Assembly: GCF_000422625.1 (NCBI RefSeq)
Contig: NZ_AUGK01000003.1
Span: forward strand, 62,001-126,000
Direction of reading: 5' to 3'
DNA from: Adlercreutzia mucosicola DSM 19490
GTDB lineage: Bacteria; Actinomycetota; Coriobacteriia; Coriobacteriales; Eggerthellaceae
Length of the DNA stretch: 64,000 bases
The notes beneath the pieces were generated by a model. It was not told the origin of the DNA. It worked only from the letters and a program-made list of their open reading frames with translations, and did not search any database. Shown here one piece after another: positions 18,080 to 25,762 of this stretch; the stretch's first letter is position 1, and every line of letters begins with the position of its first letter. The translations under genes and the position numbers were made by a program.

Positions 18080-18757
18080 ATGGAATTATCGGTGCGCAGC
18101 TGTGGGCGGAAGGACGATGAGGGAAGAGCCGCCGCGCGTTCTTCCCATCGTTCGAACGGCGATAGCCCCGCGCGTTTCGCGAAAGAGACGGCTGATTGTC
18201 TGCGCCCCACGAAAGCGACCGATGTGTTCTGGCGCGGCCTGTTCGGCGCGGGCTATGGCGGTTCGTCCTATGTGGTGGAGGTGGACTTCTTCGACTTCGG
18301 CGAGAAGGTGCGGCTGTATCGCGATGGTTGCCTGGCGGAAGAGCAGAAGTCGCCCGCCCGTTTCGTGCTGGATGATGGTGCCGTCATCGAGGCCGCCATG
18401 GCGCTATACGGTATGAAACGCGCCCACCTGGTGGCTAGCGGGCGTGCCCGTGCGCTGCTGCCGCTGCCCGGCACGGCCGAGGCGCTGCGTCTCGCCTTCG
18501 ACCGCGAGCATCCCGTGGCCAGCCGCGTCATCGCCGCGGTGTCCTGGGCAGTGCTGGTGGTGGCGCTGGTCACACAGATTCCCAACCTGCTGAACAGCCT
18601 GGCACAGGGAGCTGCCTGGCTGGGAATCCCCTTGGGGTTCTCGGTGCCCACGTTCGCGCTGTCGGAATGGCTGAACACGCTGCTGGGCGCGCTGGGCATT
18701 GTGGCCGGGTTGGACCGCGGGTTGCGCATGGTGCACAGTCCGCTGCTTGACGACTAG
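18080..18757 (+). CDS. Membrane protein of unknown family, TetR-linked
   Basis: A 225-residue protein. It has a soluble N-terminal part with a recognisable module (residues about 50-120: FWRGLFGAGYGGSSYVVEVD and FFDFGEKVRLYRDGCL), then two predicted membrane segments (about 153-172 and 190-215). The first ~40 residues are basic and low-complexity, so translation might begin further in, but GGCAGGAG precedes the ATG at 18080. Function is not recognised. The divergent TetR gene and the palindrome between them suggest regulated expression, as for many efflux or stress genes. The stop codon overlaps that of the convergent acetyltransferase remnant (CTAG at 18754-18757). Confidence 0.7.
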   Translation: MELSVRSCGRKDDEGRAAARSSHRSNGDSPARFAKETADCLRPTKATDVFWRGLFGAGYGGSSYVVEVDFFDFGEKVRLYRDGCLAEEQKSPARFVLDDGAVIEAAMALYGMKRAHLVASGRARALLPLPGTAEALRLAFDREHPVASRVIAAVSWAVLVVALVTQIPNLLNSLAQGAAWLGIPLGFSVPTFALSEWLNTLLGALGIVAGLDRGLRMVHSPLLDD

Positions 18758-19286
18758 CAGAATCGGGCGATTTCTACTTCGATGAGGCGGTTCGCGATAC
18801 CGAAGGCGCGAATGCGGCGTTGGGCGAGGGTGATCTGCGACTGATACCGGCCGAGCTCGTTTTTGGCTTCCAGGCTGTTCAGGGTGGCACGCAGCTTGTG
18901 CAACGTAGATTCGATCTGGCGCTTCGCTTCAGCCAGCTCGGCTGGGGTCGGCGGCAATTCCATGTGCAGAATTGGGTAGGGCTCACCCTGTTCGTCGGTT
19001 TCAGATCGGCCAATCACGTGCCAGCCGCAGTGCTCATAGAATCCCTGGGCCTGGGGGTTCTGCTCGTTCACGTCGAGGCGTCGCGCTCCCAGTTCGCTTA
19101 CGGCGAAGGCGAGCAGCGCGCGTCCAATCCCCTGGCCGCGGGCGGAGGGATGGATGAATGAATGAACGGCATCTCCAGCGCCTCGTCCTGAACACCGGCG
19201 AATCCGAGGGGCGCGCCCGTCTCGTCGGTGGCGATGGCGAGCTGGCGCACACCGCGCAGGGCGTCGTGCACGCGTTCGGCGTGCAT
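18754..19286 (-). pseudogene. GNAT acetyltransferase broken by tetranucleotide repeats
   Basis: The acetyl-CoA motif (FIHPSARGQGIGRALL) and the C-terminal half, up to ARFC at the stop, are in one frame. The preceding strand (VRQLAIATDETGAPLGFAGVQDE) is in another. The frame breaks at 19151-19166, where TGGA plus three TGAA units (plus strand) adds eight bases relative to the expected FIHPS coding sequence. The first ~60 residues of a normal YjaB-type GNAT are also missing, because the region upstream of the ATG at 19286 is not homologous. A 60-residue helical extension follows the GNAT domain. Not expected to be active. Confidence 0.75.
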
Positions 19287-19430
19287 CCGTTGATTTCGAC
19301 ACCGTGAAAGTCAACGGCTGGTCGCTTGCGTCAACCGAGGATGCTTCCCACAATATAAGGTGTCGTGGGGCGTGCGGTTGGCGAATGGCCAGCCCGCAGC
19401 TGCCTTTTTCCCGAGGAAAAGAGGAGTGCC

Positions 19431-20681
19431 ATGGAGCAGTTTCAGTTTGCCGAGCGTCTCGCGCGCGAGCGCCGCCGCTGCGGTCTCACGCAGGATCAAG
19501 TGGCGGCGCATCTCGGCGTCACCAAGGCCGCGGTGTCGAAGTGGGAGCGTGGGGCCAGCTTGCCGGATATGGCGCAGATGCCCAAGATCGCATCGCTGTT
19601 CGCGGTATCGCTGGATGACCTGTTCGGCTATGAGCCGCAGCTGTCTTCGGCCGAGGCGACTGCCTGGTATGTTGAGGTGTTGGCGCAGTTCGCGGACGAC
19701 CCTGCGACGGCCTTTCGGCGTTGTGGCGAGATGGCGGTGCGGTATTGGTCGTGCGTGGAGGTGCTCTTCTATATAGGCATGGCGCTGTATGGGCAGGTTC
19801 CGCAGACGACGGGCGGTGCCGACCGTCCCGTGCAGGGCGACGCGGCGGCTTATGCCGAGCTGGCGGCCCGTTGTTTCGGGCGCGTAAGAGCGTTGGCCCG
19901 TCGAGCGGAAGAAGGCGGGCTGGCTGTGGAGGGCGTCTTTGAAGGTGCGGGTTCGCAGGTCGCTCGGGCGAGCGAGACGGCGCCATCGCTGCGCTCGGTA
20001 GTGCAGCGCACGGTGGAAGCTGAGGCCGTGGTGCTGCAGTGGCTGGGTCGCGTTTCCGAGGCCGTTGCACTTTTGGAGCCGTTGGTGCCCGACGGGCCTT
20101 CTCTGGCGTCTACGGTGCTCGCCGGCATCTATCGGGAGCAAGGGGAAGACGAGCGTGCGGAGCGCACGCTGCAGCGGGCGCTGGTCTTTTCCCTGGTGGA
20201 TGCCGAGTGTGCGCTGACGGGGTTGGTGGCGGCGCGACAGCATGACGTGGCAGCTTTGGAGCCAGTGGCGCAGGTGGTCGAATCCCTGTGCGCCAACGAC
20301 GGCGTAGCGTCTCTGAATCCGTCGCTACTTCTCAGCGTGCGCTACGCATACGCGGCGGCGCTTGCCCGTGGAGGTGAGCAAGAGCGGGCATTGGGCGCCC
20401 TGCGGCGCTTTGCGGATGCTCTCGATGCTTCTTGGGGCGATGGGTCTGCGGGGCCTCGGGCGTCGCTGTTCGATAAGACTTCCGATGTCCTGTGGAGTGG
20501 CGAGCAAGCTGATTACCCGGAACAGCGTGCGAAGGCTGTTGCGGCTTTGCGCCAGCAATACGGCTTGCGGCTGGCGGCCGACCCCTGCTGGGATGGCCTG
20601 CGCGACGACGAGAGGTTTGTCGCGCTGACGTCCCGCGTGACGGAGGATGATGTGCGGGAAGGGACATGGAATGTGCGTTGA
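19431..20681 (+). CDS. XRE-family regulator with long helical C-terminal domain (module A)
   Basis: A 416-residue protein. Residues 5-65 are a clear lambda-repressor-like HTH (LTQDQVAAHLGVTKAAVSKWERGASLPD, then IASLFAVSLDDLFGY). The remaining ~350 residues are helical with TPR-like character. The start at 19431 is supported by AAAAGAGGAG. Its last 11 bases overlap the start of a small hydrophobic protein gene, which shows coupling. A paralogous pair with the same order is at 37515-39001: the HTHs share LTQ, GVxKAAVSKWE, SLPD, IASLF and DLFGY. The pairing suggests a sensor or regulator that acts with its small membrane partner. Targets are unknown. Confidence 0.85.
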   Translation: MEQFQFAERLARERRRCGLTQDQVAAHLGVTKAAVSKWERGASLPDMAQMPKIASLFAVSLDDLFGYEPQLSSAEATAWYVEVLAQFADDPATAFRRCGEMAVRYWSCVEVLFYIGMALYGQVPQTTGGADRPVQGDAAAYAELAARCFGRVRALARRAEEGGLAVEGVFEGAGSQVARASETAPSLRSVVQRTVEAEAVVLQWLGRVSEAVALLEPLVPDGPSLASTVLAGIYREQGEDERAERTLQRALVFSLVDAECALTGLVAARQHDVAALEPVAQVVESLCANDGVASLNPSLLLSVRYAYAAALARGGEQERALGALRRFADALDASWGDGSAGPRASLFDKTSDVLWSGEQADYPEQRAKAVAALRQQYGLRLAADPCWDGLRDDERFVALTSRVTEDDVREGTWNVR

Positions 20682-20952
20682 TCTGCTGCTTCGTTGCGCC
20701 ATCATCGCGGCAGCTGCGTCGTTGGCTTGCGCTTGGATGCAGGCGTTCTGCGAACCGTGGCCTCTGGTGGACGCCTTTGTGCTGGCTCCGACGGCTGAAG
20801 TCCAGGTGGTGCGCAGTCTGGGTGTATCGCCGCAGTTGTTGATTCGCACGCGATGTGCATTGCAGGCGGTTTGCGCGTGGTGGGCGACTCGCTTTTGTTT
20901 TCGGGGGCGCTGTTTCTTCCCGTCAAAGACATCCCTTGCTGTCCCATTTTAA
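20671..20952 (+). CDS. Small hydrophobic partner of the XRE regulator (module A)
   Basis: A 93-residue protein starting inside the regulator gene. It has an N-terminal membrane helix (LLLRCAIIAAAASLACAWM), then a conserved loop (PWPLVDAFVLAPTAEVQVV) and a second hydrophobic, Cys/Trp-rich stretch. The first 55 residues align closely with the protein at 38657: both have ACAWxxAF..PWPLVDAFxLAPT and SLG. No known family is recognised. A signalling or anti-regulator role is inferred only from the conserved pairing. Confidence 0.7.
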   Translation: MCVDLLLRCAIIAAAASLACAWMQAFCEPWPLVDAFVLAPTAEVQVVRSLGVSPQLLIRTRCALQAVCAWWATRFCFRGRCFFPSKTSLAVPF

Positions 20953-21024
20953 AACCTCCCAGTCTGTTATTCCTTTCTACAATAAACAAAAATAAAACAC
21001 TTGTTCGTGAAAGGAAGGACTGAT

Positions 21025-21426
21025 ATGGATTCGTCTCCCGATCTCGCTGCGATCCAGAAGTCGTATGAGCGTCCCATTGAGCAACGCGTGCAGGAGGCAG
21101 TCGATGGATTGCTGAGCGAGGGCCGGAAGCCCTCGTTTTACCAGGTTGCTCATCGTGCGAAAGTGGCGCGGAGTACGCTGTATCGCAACGCTGCGCTGCG
21201 GGCATGCGTGAGCGAAGCGCGTGCGCGTCGTTCCGATGAGCTGATGGCAACTGCTAAGCCGCCCGGGTACACAGGCGACCTGTGGCAGATCGAGTGTCTT
21301 CAGGCTGATCTGTCCGCGCTCCAACGCGAGTATGACAGGCTAGAGGGTCAGCTTGAGCTTCAGTGGGCCATGGCCGAACGTTCCGCAACGATATATGGCG
21401 TGTGTCTCTGCGAAGCGGCTGCGTAA
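21025..21426 (+). CDS. Small HTH/coiled-coil protein, TnpC/DUF6262-like
   Basis: A 133-residue protein. Residues about 12-60 (RVQEAVDGLLSEGRKPSFYQ and VARSTLYRN) resemble the N-terminal helix-turn-helix of the small TnpC/DUF6262 proteins encoded beside Tn554-type tyrosine recombinases. The C-terminal part is a coiled coil (LQADLSALQREYDRLEGQLEL). AAGGAAGG lies six bases before the ATG. No integrase genes accompany it, so it is probably a leftover of a Tn554-like element, which fits the surrounding gene debris. The family call is by pattern only. Confidence 0.6.
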   Translation: MDSSPDLAAIQKSYERPIEQRVQEAVDGLLSEGRKPSFYQVAHRAKVARSTLYRNAALRACVSEARARRSDELMATAKPPGYTGDLWQIECLQADLSALQREYDRLEGQLELQWAMAERSATIYGVCLCEAAA

Positions 21427-21468
21427 GTGTGGCCCTGTCTAGTAGCGGCTTCGTCGAGTGTCGCCTTG

Positions 21469-21510
21469 CGTTTCGCTTTGATGCCCCGATCTCGGCATCA
21501 AAGCGAAACG
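21469..21510. repeat. 17-bp-arm hairpin
   Basis: CGTTTCGCTTTGATGCC (21469-21485) and its exact complement (21494-21510) with an 8-base loop. No T run follows on the plus strand. It separates the two small genes and could be a terminator-like structure or a mobile-element end. Confidence 0.75.
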
Positions 21511-21544
21511 AAAACGTCGTTTGTGCTTAAGGTAACCTTCGGGT

Positions 21545-21880
21545 ATGGTGGGGGCAGAATCGGCGGCGGGCGTCTCCGACAGCCAGCGTGCGGTGGAGGC
21601 CCAGCTCCACTGCGACCTGACCATCGACGAGGCGCTTATTGCTCTGGCCCAGCTATCCCTTGAACGCGATCGCGTAGTCGACTTGCGCGCGCGTCAGCCG
21701 AAGGTGCGCCTGGGAGAGCGTCTCGCTGGAGCAGGGGTCGCAACGGTGGAATATCGCTACGCCAATTACGACGTGCAGGAAGTAGAGCGCGACTATGAGA
21801 CGCTGTCCGAAAAGATAGCCGCCATCCAGCTCGAGCTCGACCTCGCTAATCAGACCAAAACCTTCGAGGTAGCTCTATAA
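21545..21880 (+). CDS. Hypothetical small coiled-coil protein
   Basis: A 111-residue protein, mostly helical. The middle (LTIDEALIALAQLSLERDRVV) and the C-terminus (EVERDYETLSEKIAAIQLEL) look like helices that could pair. No family is recognised. There is no good ribosome site before the ATG at 21545, so the exact start is uncertain. It follows the transposon-like small gene on the same strand and may belong to the same element. Confidence 0.5.
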   Translation: MVGAESAAGVSDSQRAVEAQLHCDLTIDEALIALAQLSLERDRVVDLRARQPKVRLGERLAGAGVATVEYRYANYDVQEVERDYETLSEKIAAIQLELDLANQTKTFEVAL

Positions 21881-22188
21881 CGCGGTGCCCGAGCCGCCCT
21901 CCCCGCGGCACGGGCTCCCGTTTTCCGGGCGGGGGACGTGCTCCTTCGGGACATTATGGGACGTTGAAGTTGATTCGTTGGCGTTGTTCGGTAGTCCGTA
22001 GTTTGTAGTGCTGTGAAGTTTGCCGTTAGCCACGCTGAAACAGCGACTTTTGCCTTACTTCGTCCCCCGCCAAAAACCTGGGATCTTCCACGGAGGCCCT
22101 CCCAGTGCCGAGGTTCGGTTTCAGGCACCATCTGTATAGCCCGTCAGGTCTATTGCCTCCCAAACAACCAGAGCAGCCCCAAGAGGGA
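21881..22188. other. Intergenic stretch with a possible terminator
   Basis: The first 40 bases hold an imperfect 12-bp stem (GGTGCCCGAGCC with GGCACGGGCTCC, 10 of 12 pairing) followed by CGTTTTCC. The remainder has no open frame with support and no repeat that I can identify. Confidence 0.45.
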
Positions 22189-22744
22189 TCAAAACATCTG
22201 CCGATCAGTTTGCTCTCCTGCTGCAGAGGCGAAATTACGTCCATGTTCTGTCGCAAAGAGCCGTGCATCAGCCAGGTTCACATGACAATACCCGAAGGGG
22301 TTCGTGCCAGGTAGTCTTGATGGTAGGCCTCCGCTGGAAAGAAATTCACCAGTGGCGCGGCTTCAATGTACGGTGCCTGTTCCAGCCGTAACTCCAAGGC
22401 AGAAAGAGACGCTTGTACTACAGACTCGTCGGCGGGATCGGTCCAGTAGATGCCCGCCCGATACTGTGTCTCTCGGTCGTTTCCCTGCCGATTGAACGAA
22501 AGGGAATCAATGGTGTGCAAGTATGCTTCCAGTAACAGCGACAGCGGAATAGCTCCAGCATCGTAGCTCATGCGTGCCGTTTCAGCGGCTCCCATCTTCC
22601 CGGAACATACCTCCTTATAAGCAGGTTCTTCTGCCAAGCTATTGGCATATCCTGCCTCGGTATCAGCCACACCCGGCAACTGCCTCAGGTAAGCCTCAGT
22701 CCCCAAAAGCACCCGTCAGCCAAATAAATCTCGTGCACGTTCAC
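22189..22744 (-). pseudogene. msrA: Peptide methionine sulfoxide reductase A, two frameshifts
   Basis: Starting at a GTG at 22744 (AAAAGGAGG upstream), the frame reads to the catalytic motif GCFWG and then breaks. The continuation (TEAYLRQLPGVADTEAGYAN) needs one more G in the GGGG at 22701-22704 (CCCC on plus). The second frame covers the body of the enzyme (YKEVCSGKMG, LLEAYLHTID, NDRETQYRAGIYW, YHQDYLARTPSG). The expected end (YCHVNLADARLF) is again shifted by a missing G near 22292-22294 and runs on to a stop at 22189-22191. Total length, about 185 residues, is normal for MsrA, which reduces methionine-S-sulfoxide in damaged proteins. Two independent single-G losses indicate decay rather than a programmed shift, unless both are sequencing errors. 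Confidence 0.85.
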
Positions 22745-22999
22745 TGCGGCCTCCTTTTAATGATCGGGCAGAAAAAGAGTGTAACAGATGTGCTCTCTGA
22801 TGAAGTTGCTCCTGAATTGCTGTTAGATGACGGCGGTGGTGCCTTCTCGACAATGTCATCGCTCGAATTGCTTTGATGATCGCTGCTGCTTCGCTTTAAC
22901 CAGGGGCGTTTGAATGAAAGCTGATAGGGTCGGTTGCAATGGATGGGAGGTCGATAGGGTAGAATAGCCGAAATCCCTTATCGGCATGAGGAGAGCGCG

Positions 23000-23302
23000 A
23001 TGGGCCAATTCCAGTACGGTGTAGTTAGGATGAACGAAGAGTTCTTCGAAGATGTGGTTGTGGAGCACTTGGTCGACGAGTTGGGTTATGAGCATCTCTA
23101 TGGCCCGAGTATTGAGCGCACCGACGATCGCTACCGGGATATTTTTCTGCCTGATGTTTTGCCGGCGGCGCTTGCGCGCATTAATCCCGGTCTTCCGAGG
23201 GCGGCGGTTCAGGAAGCCATTGAAAAGCTGAACAATGTTGAAGGCGGTTCTCTCGAGCAACGCAATGGTATGCATGTAAGCCTCGTTTCTGTTGCGGTAT
23301 GA
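23000..23302 (+). pseudogene. N-terminal stub of a type I restriction R subunit
   Basis: The first ~88 residues match the start of HsdR proteins: a helical opening (EEFFEDVVVEHLVDELGYE), YGPSIERTDDRYRDIFLPD, INPGLPRAAVQEAIEKL and a GGSLEQRN turn. The frame then ends after a dozen unrelated residues. Full HsdR proteins have about 1,000 residues with nuclease and helicase domains, none of which are present. GAGGAGAG precedes the ATG, so the stub may still be translated. The deletion ends just before the promoter of the DinJ-YafQ pair. Confidence 0.85.
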
Positions 23303-23311
23303 TTGCAAAAA

Positions 23312-23340
23312 TTGATGTTTGCACATACAAACGTTATCAT
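23312..23340 (+). promoter_or_regulatory. Promoter/operator of the dinJ-yafQ pair
   Basis: TTGATG (23312-23317), a 17-base spacer and TATCAT (23335-23340). Between the boxes lies the inverted repeat GTTTG-CACATA-CAAAC (23317-23332), well placed for autorepression by the antitoxin. A related half site, CACAAAC, follows at 23357-23363. Confidence 0.75.
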
Positions 23341-23376
23341 ATAGATGGTCATGCATACACAAACAGGGAGGCAATT

Positions 23377-23649
23377 ATGGCCGCTAGCACTCTCACCATC
23401 CGGCTTGATAGCGATCTTAAGAACGAGGCTTCGCGGGTCGTTGAACATTATGGGCTCGATATCTCTACTGCAATGCGAATGTTTCTGACGCAGATTGTGA
23501 ACACCAACGCAATTCCCCTCTCACTTGATTACGAGCAGCCCAATGAAGAAAGTTTGATCGCTATTCAGGAGACAAGGGAAATGATTGCTAACGGATCGGG
23601 CGAAAGTTATCGCAGTGGGCGCGACCTCATTCAGGCTGCTCTGGTATGA
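23377..23649 (+). CDS. dinJ: Antitoxin, RelB/DinJ family
   Basis: A 90-residue protein with an N-terminal ribbon-helix-helix (STLTIRLDSDLKNEASRVVEHYGLDISTAMRMFLTQIV), the DNA-binding and dimerisation fold of DinJ, and a flexible C-terminal part that would wrap the toxin. AGGGAGG precedes the ATG at 23377; an upstream in-frame ATG at 23299 overlaps the promoter and is rejected. It overlaps the toxin gene by 4 bases. The complex should repress its own promoter at the inverted repeat 23317-23332. Confidence 0.92.
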   Translation: MAASTLTIRLDSDLKNEASRVVEHYGLDISTAMRMFLTQIVNTNAIPLSLDYEQPNEESLIAIQETREMIANGSGESYRSGRDLIQAALV

Positions 23650-23948
23650 GTTCCTGTCTCGAGGCGAAATTCACGCCAGCATTTAGCAAAGATCTAAAAA
23701 AGAAAGCCTCCAAGCGCAATTGGAATCTCTCCGATCTGGAGTCCGTGATTGATCTTATTTTGGACAACAGCGCCAAATCGATTGAGACATTAAAGCGTCG
23801 GCGCAACATGCATCGGCTTTCAGGCAAATGGGAGGGAAGCAGCGAGTGTCACGTCGCCAACGCTGGAGATTGGCTTCTCGTCTGGTGCGTTGGCAGTGGA
23901 ATCGCTTATTTCCAGAGAACTGGTTCTCACGAAGAGCTATTTCGCTAG
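23646..23948 (+). CDS. yafQ: mRNA interferase toxin, YafQ/RelE family
   Basis: A 100-residue ribosome-dependent endoribonuclease. It carries the family pattern FSKDLKK near the start, HxLxGxWxGxxECHV (about residues 57-70, with the catalytic His in ECHV) and a C-terminal YFQRTGSHEELF, where the RTGSH His and the following Phe correspond to YafQ active-site positions. Length is normal, so it looks intact. The gene overlaps dinJ by ATGA. This gene pair lies beside a deleted restriction gene, as is common in defence regions. Confidence 0.92.
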   Translation: MSSCLEAKFTPAFSKDLKKKASKRNWNLSDLESVIDLILDNSAKSIETLKRRRNMHRLSGKWEGSSECHVANAGDWLLVWCVGSGIAYFQRTGSHEELFR

Positions 23949-24158
23949 TGTGTTGATTGACTCAGGGGCATTTGATCCAGATTCGAGCAACTTGCGCCGA
24001 TAAATGACCATTTGGCTTTCAGTCTTCTTGGCGGTGCTCGGTCTTGACGTATGCGATCATTCCGACGACAAATAAAGTACAATCGACTGAGTGAACAGAC
24101 TGCTTGTTTGCTTGATGGCTTATTGAGGTGGAACGATGTTGGCTGATGAGGAGGGATG

Positions 24159-25106
24159 ATGGCGGTTCCTAAGTATGATGAGATGATGGTTCCCGTTTTG
24201 CGACGCATTGGGGCAGAGCCTGGCGCTGCGGTAACAAGCAAGCAGCTCCGCCGGTTTGTGATTGAGCATTGGGGTCTCAGCGACAGCGAGACATCGGAAA
24301 CTATTTCAAGTGGTTTCGAGCGGTATGCCAACAATATGCTGTGGGCTTGCACCTACTTAAAGCAGGCGAAGTGCATCGAATCGCCCAAGCGAGGCGCTTA
24401 TGTGATTACGGATCGAGGATTGGAGCTGCTCGGCACTGGTGTTGAGAGCCTCGATCGTCAATCGCTCATGAGGTATCCGGAATTCTGCGATTTTCTGAAT
24501 CGGAGTCGCAAAGGGAAGCCGTCCGCCCCGCAATCGATGATCAATGAATCATCACAATCAGTGGTAGAAGAAGGAGAGTCTCCGGAAGATGTTATAGAGG
24601 GGGCGTTTCGCAGCATTGAGGCTGCGTTGGTTTCCGACATTCTTGAGGCTATTATGCAGCAGTCGCCAGCATTTTTTGAGCGCTTGGTGGTTCAGCTGCT
24701 GCTCGCCATGGGCTATGGCGATTCATTTGACGAGTCGGGCTCGGTGACGCCGCTTTCAAACGATGGGGGCATCGATGGCGTTATCCGCGAGGACAAGCTC
24801 GGCTTTGAAAACATCTACATTCAGGCAAAGCGATGGGATCTGAATGCGAGTGTCGGACGGCCCGACTTGCAGGCATTTGTGGGCGCTTTGACGGGAACGG
24901 GCGCGACAAAGGGTCTTTTTATCACAACGGCGCGATTCTCGAAAGGCGCCCTTCAGTTTGCAAGTATGCAGCATGCCATAAAACTTGTGCTTGTGGATGG
25001 AGATCAGCTCGCACGTTTGATGGCCGCCCATAATGTTGGCGTCTCGGTTCGACACACCTATGAGATCAAGGGTATTGATCGCGACTATTTCGATATAGGC
25101 GATTAG
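24159..25106 (+). CDS. mrr: Mrr-type restriction endonuclease
   Basis: A 315-residue protein. The N-terminal ~90 residues form the winged-helix Mrr_N domain (LRRIGAEPGAAVTSKQLRRFVIEHWGL...). After an acidic Ser/Glu linker, the C-terminal Mrr catalytic domain has the PD-(D/E)xK-like core: the loop SNDGGIDGVI with the metal-binding Asp, then IYIQAKRW giving the Q-x-K signature. Mrr enzymes cut DNA with foreign modification (type IV restriction). The second ATG of ATGATG is preferred because GAGGAGGG immediately abuts the first. The gene appears intact and is lower in GC than the flanks, which suggests transfer. Confidence 0.9.
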   Translation: MAVPKYDEMMVPVLRRIGAEPGAAVTSKQLRRFVIEHWGLSDSETSETISSGFERYANNMLWACTYLKQAKCIESPKRGAYVITDRGLELLGTGVESLDRQSLMRYPEFCDFLNRSRKGKPSAPQSMINESSQSVVEEGESPEDVIEGAFRSIEAALVSDILEAIMQQSPAFFERLVVQLLLAMGYGDSFDESGSVTPLSNDGGIDGVIREDKLGFENIYIQAKRWDLNASVGRPDLQAFVGALTGTGATKGLFITTARFSKGALQFASMQHAIKLVLVDGDQLARLMAAHNVGVSVRHTYEIKGIDRDYFDIGD

Positions 25107-25281
25107 ACCGAAGCTGTAAGTGCGCTTTGGTTATGAGGTGGTTGAGGGTTCGCGTGCTGGGACGGTTTTGGACAATCTGGAAGTGACTGTCTACAGACGC
25201 GAACTGAGTGGTGACGATGCCTGCGCGCCTCTCTTTATTGTAGGTACAGTAGATGGAGTGATATCGGAGAAAGGCCAACTT

Positions 25282-25386
25282 GTGGATCGTATCGAAGGTG
25301 TCTTGTTGATGCGGATGGGACGCTGATCGACACCTACGATGTCATTCTGACGCCGATGCGTTATGCAGCGAATGAGGCGCTTGACC
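25282..25386 (+). pseudogene. Remnant of a duplicated HAD phosphatase gene
   Basis: About 35 codons match the start of the intact HAD gene at 25763: IEGVLF-DADGTLIDTYDVIL-TPMRYA versus IQGILFDADGTLVDTYDIILASMRYA. One base (C of TTC) is missing at about 25307, so the DxDxT motif is out of frame with the GTG start. Homology stops near 25386. This is a scar of a duplication or of replacement by a related gene. Confidence 0.8.
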
Positions 25387-25762
25387 ACTCGTGGCAAGCG
25401 GAAGGTGGGCAAAAAGGGCCGGTGGGGAATGTCCACCGCGCTATAATACGCTGCAACGAGAGGGGCCTTCGCTGACGCCGTCCGCACCGCTATCCGTGCC
25501 TACCGTGCTCGCTGGGGTGAGGTGCCTGGCACTAAGGATCGCCTTGCTCGGCGATGCGCGTGCCGCCATCAAGACGTCTGATGTTTTGAAGGCGGTACCG
25601 GGTGCGTTCGGTCGTTTTTGGGGTATGCTCGTGGCGGAGGCCCCATTGAGGTTCCGACCGCGACAACGACGGCTGGGGGGCGCTCCCATGATCGCCGCCG
25701 CTGGGCATTTGCAATGGTGGCTGGACACGAATGTCATTGCCGCGCTCCGCAGAAAGGCTCCT
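25387..25762. other. Intergenic stretch before the HAD phosphatase gene
   Basis: No gene supported. A long open frame on the plus strand (from 25391) joins the HAD gene, but its first 124 residues look like random GC-rich translation and are not counted. A perfect TATAAT is at 25442-25447 without a convincing -35. Confidence 0.5.

Noticed and set aside
25391-25762. N-terminal extension of the HAD phosphatase
   Set aside because: Random-looking translation; a ribosome site and the conserved HAD start are at 25763.
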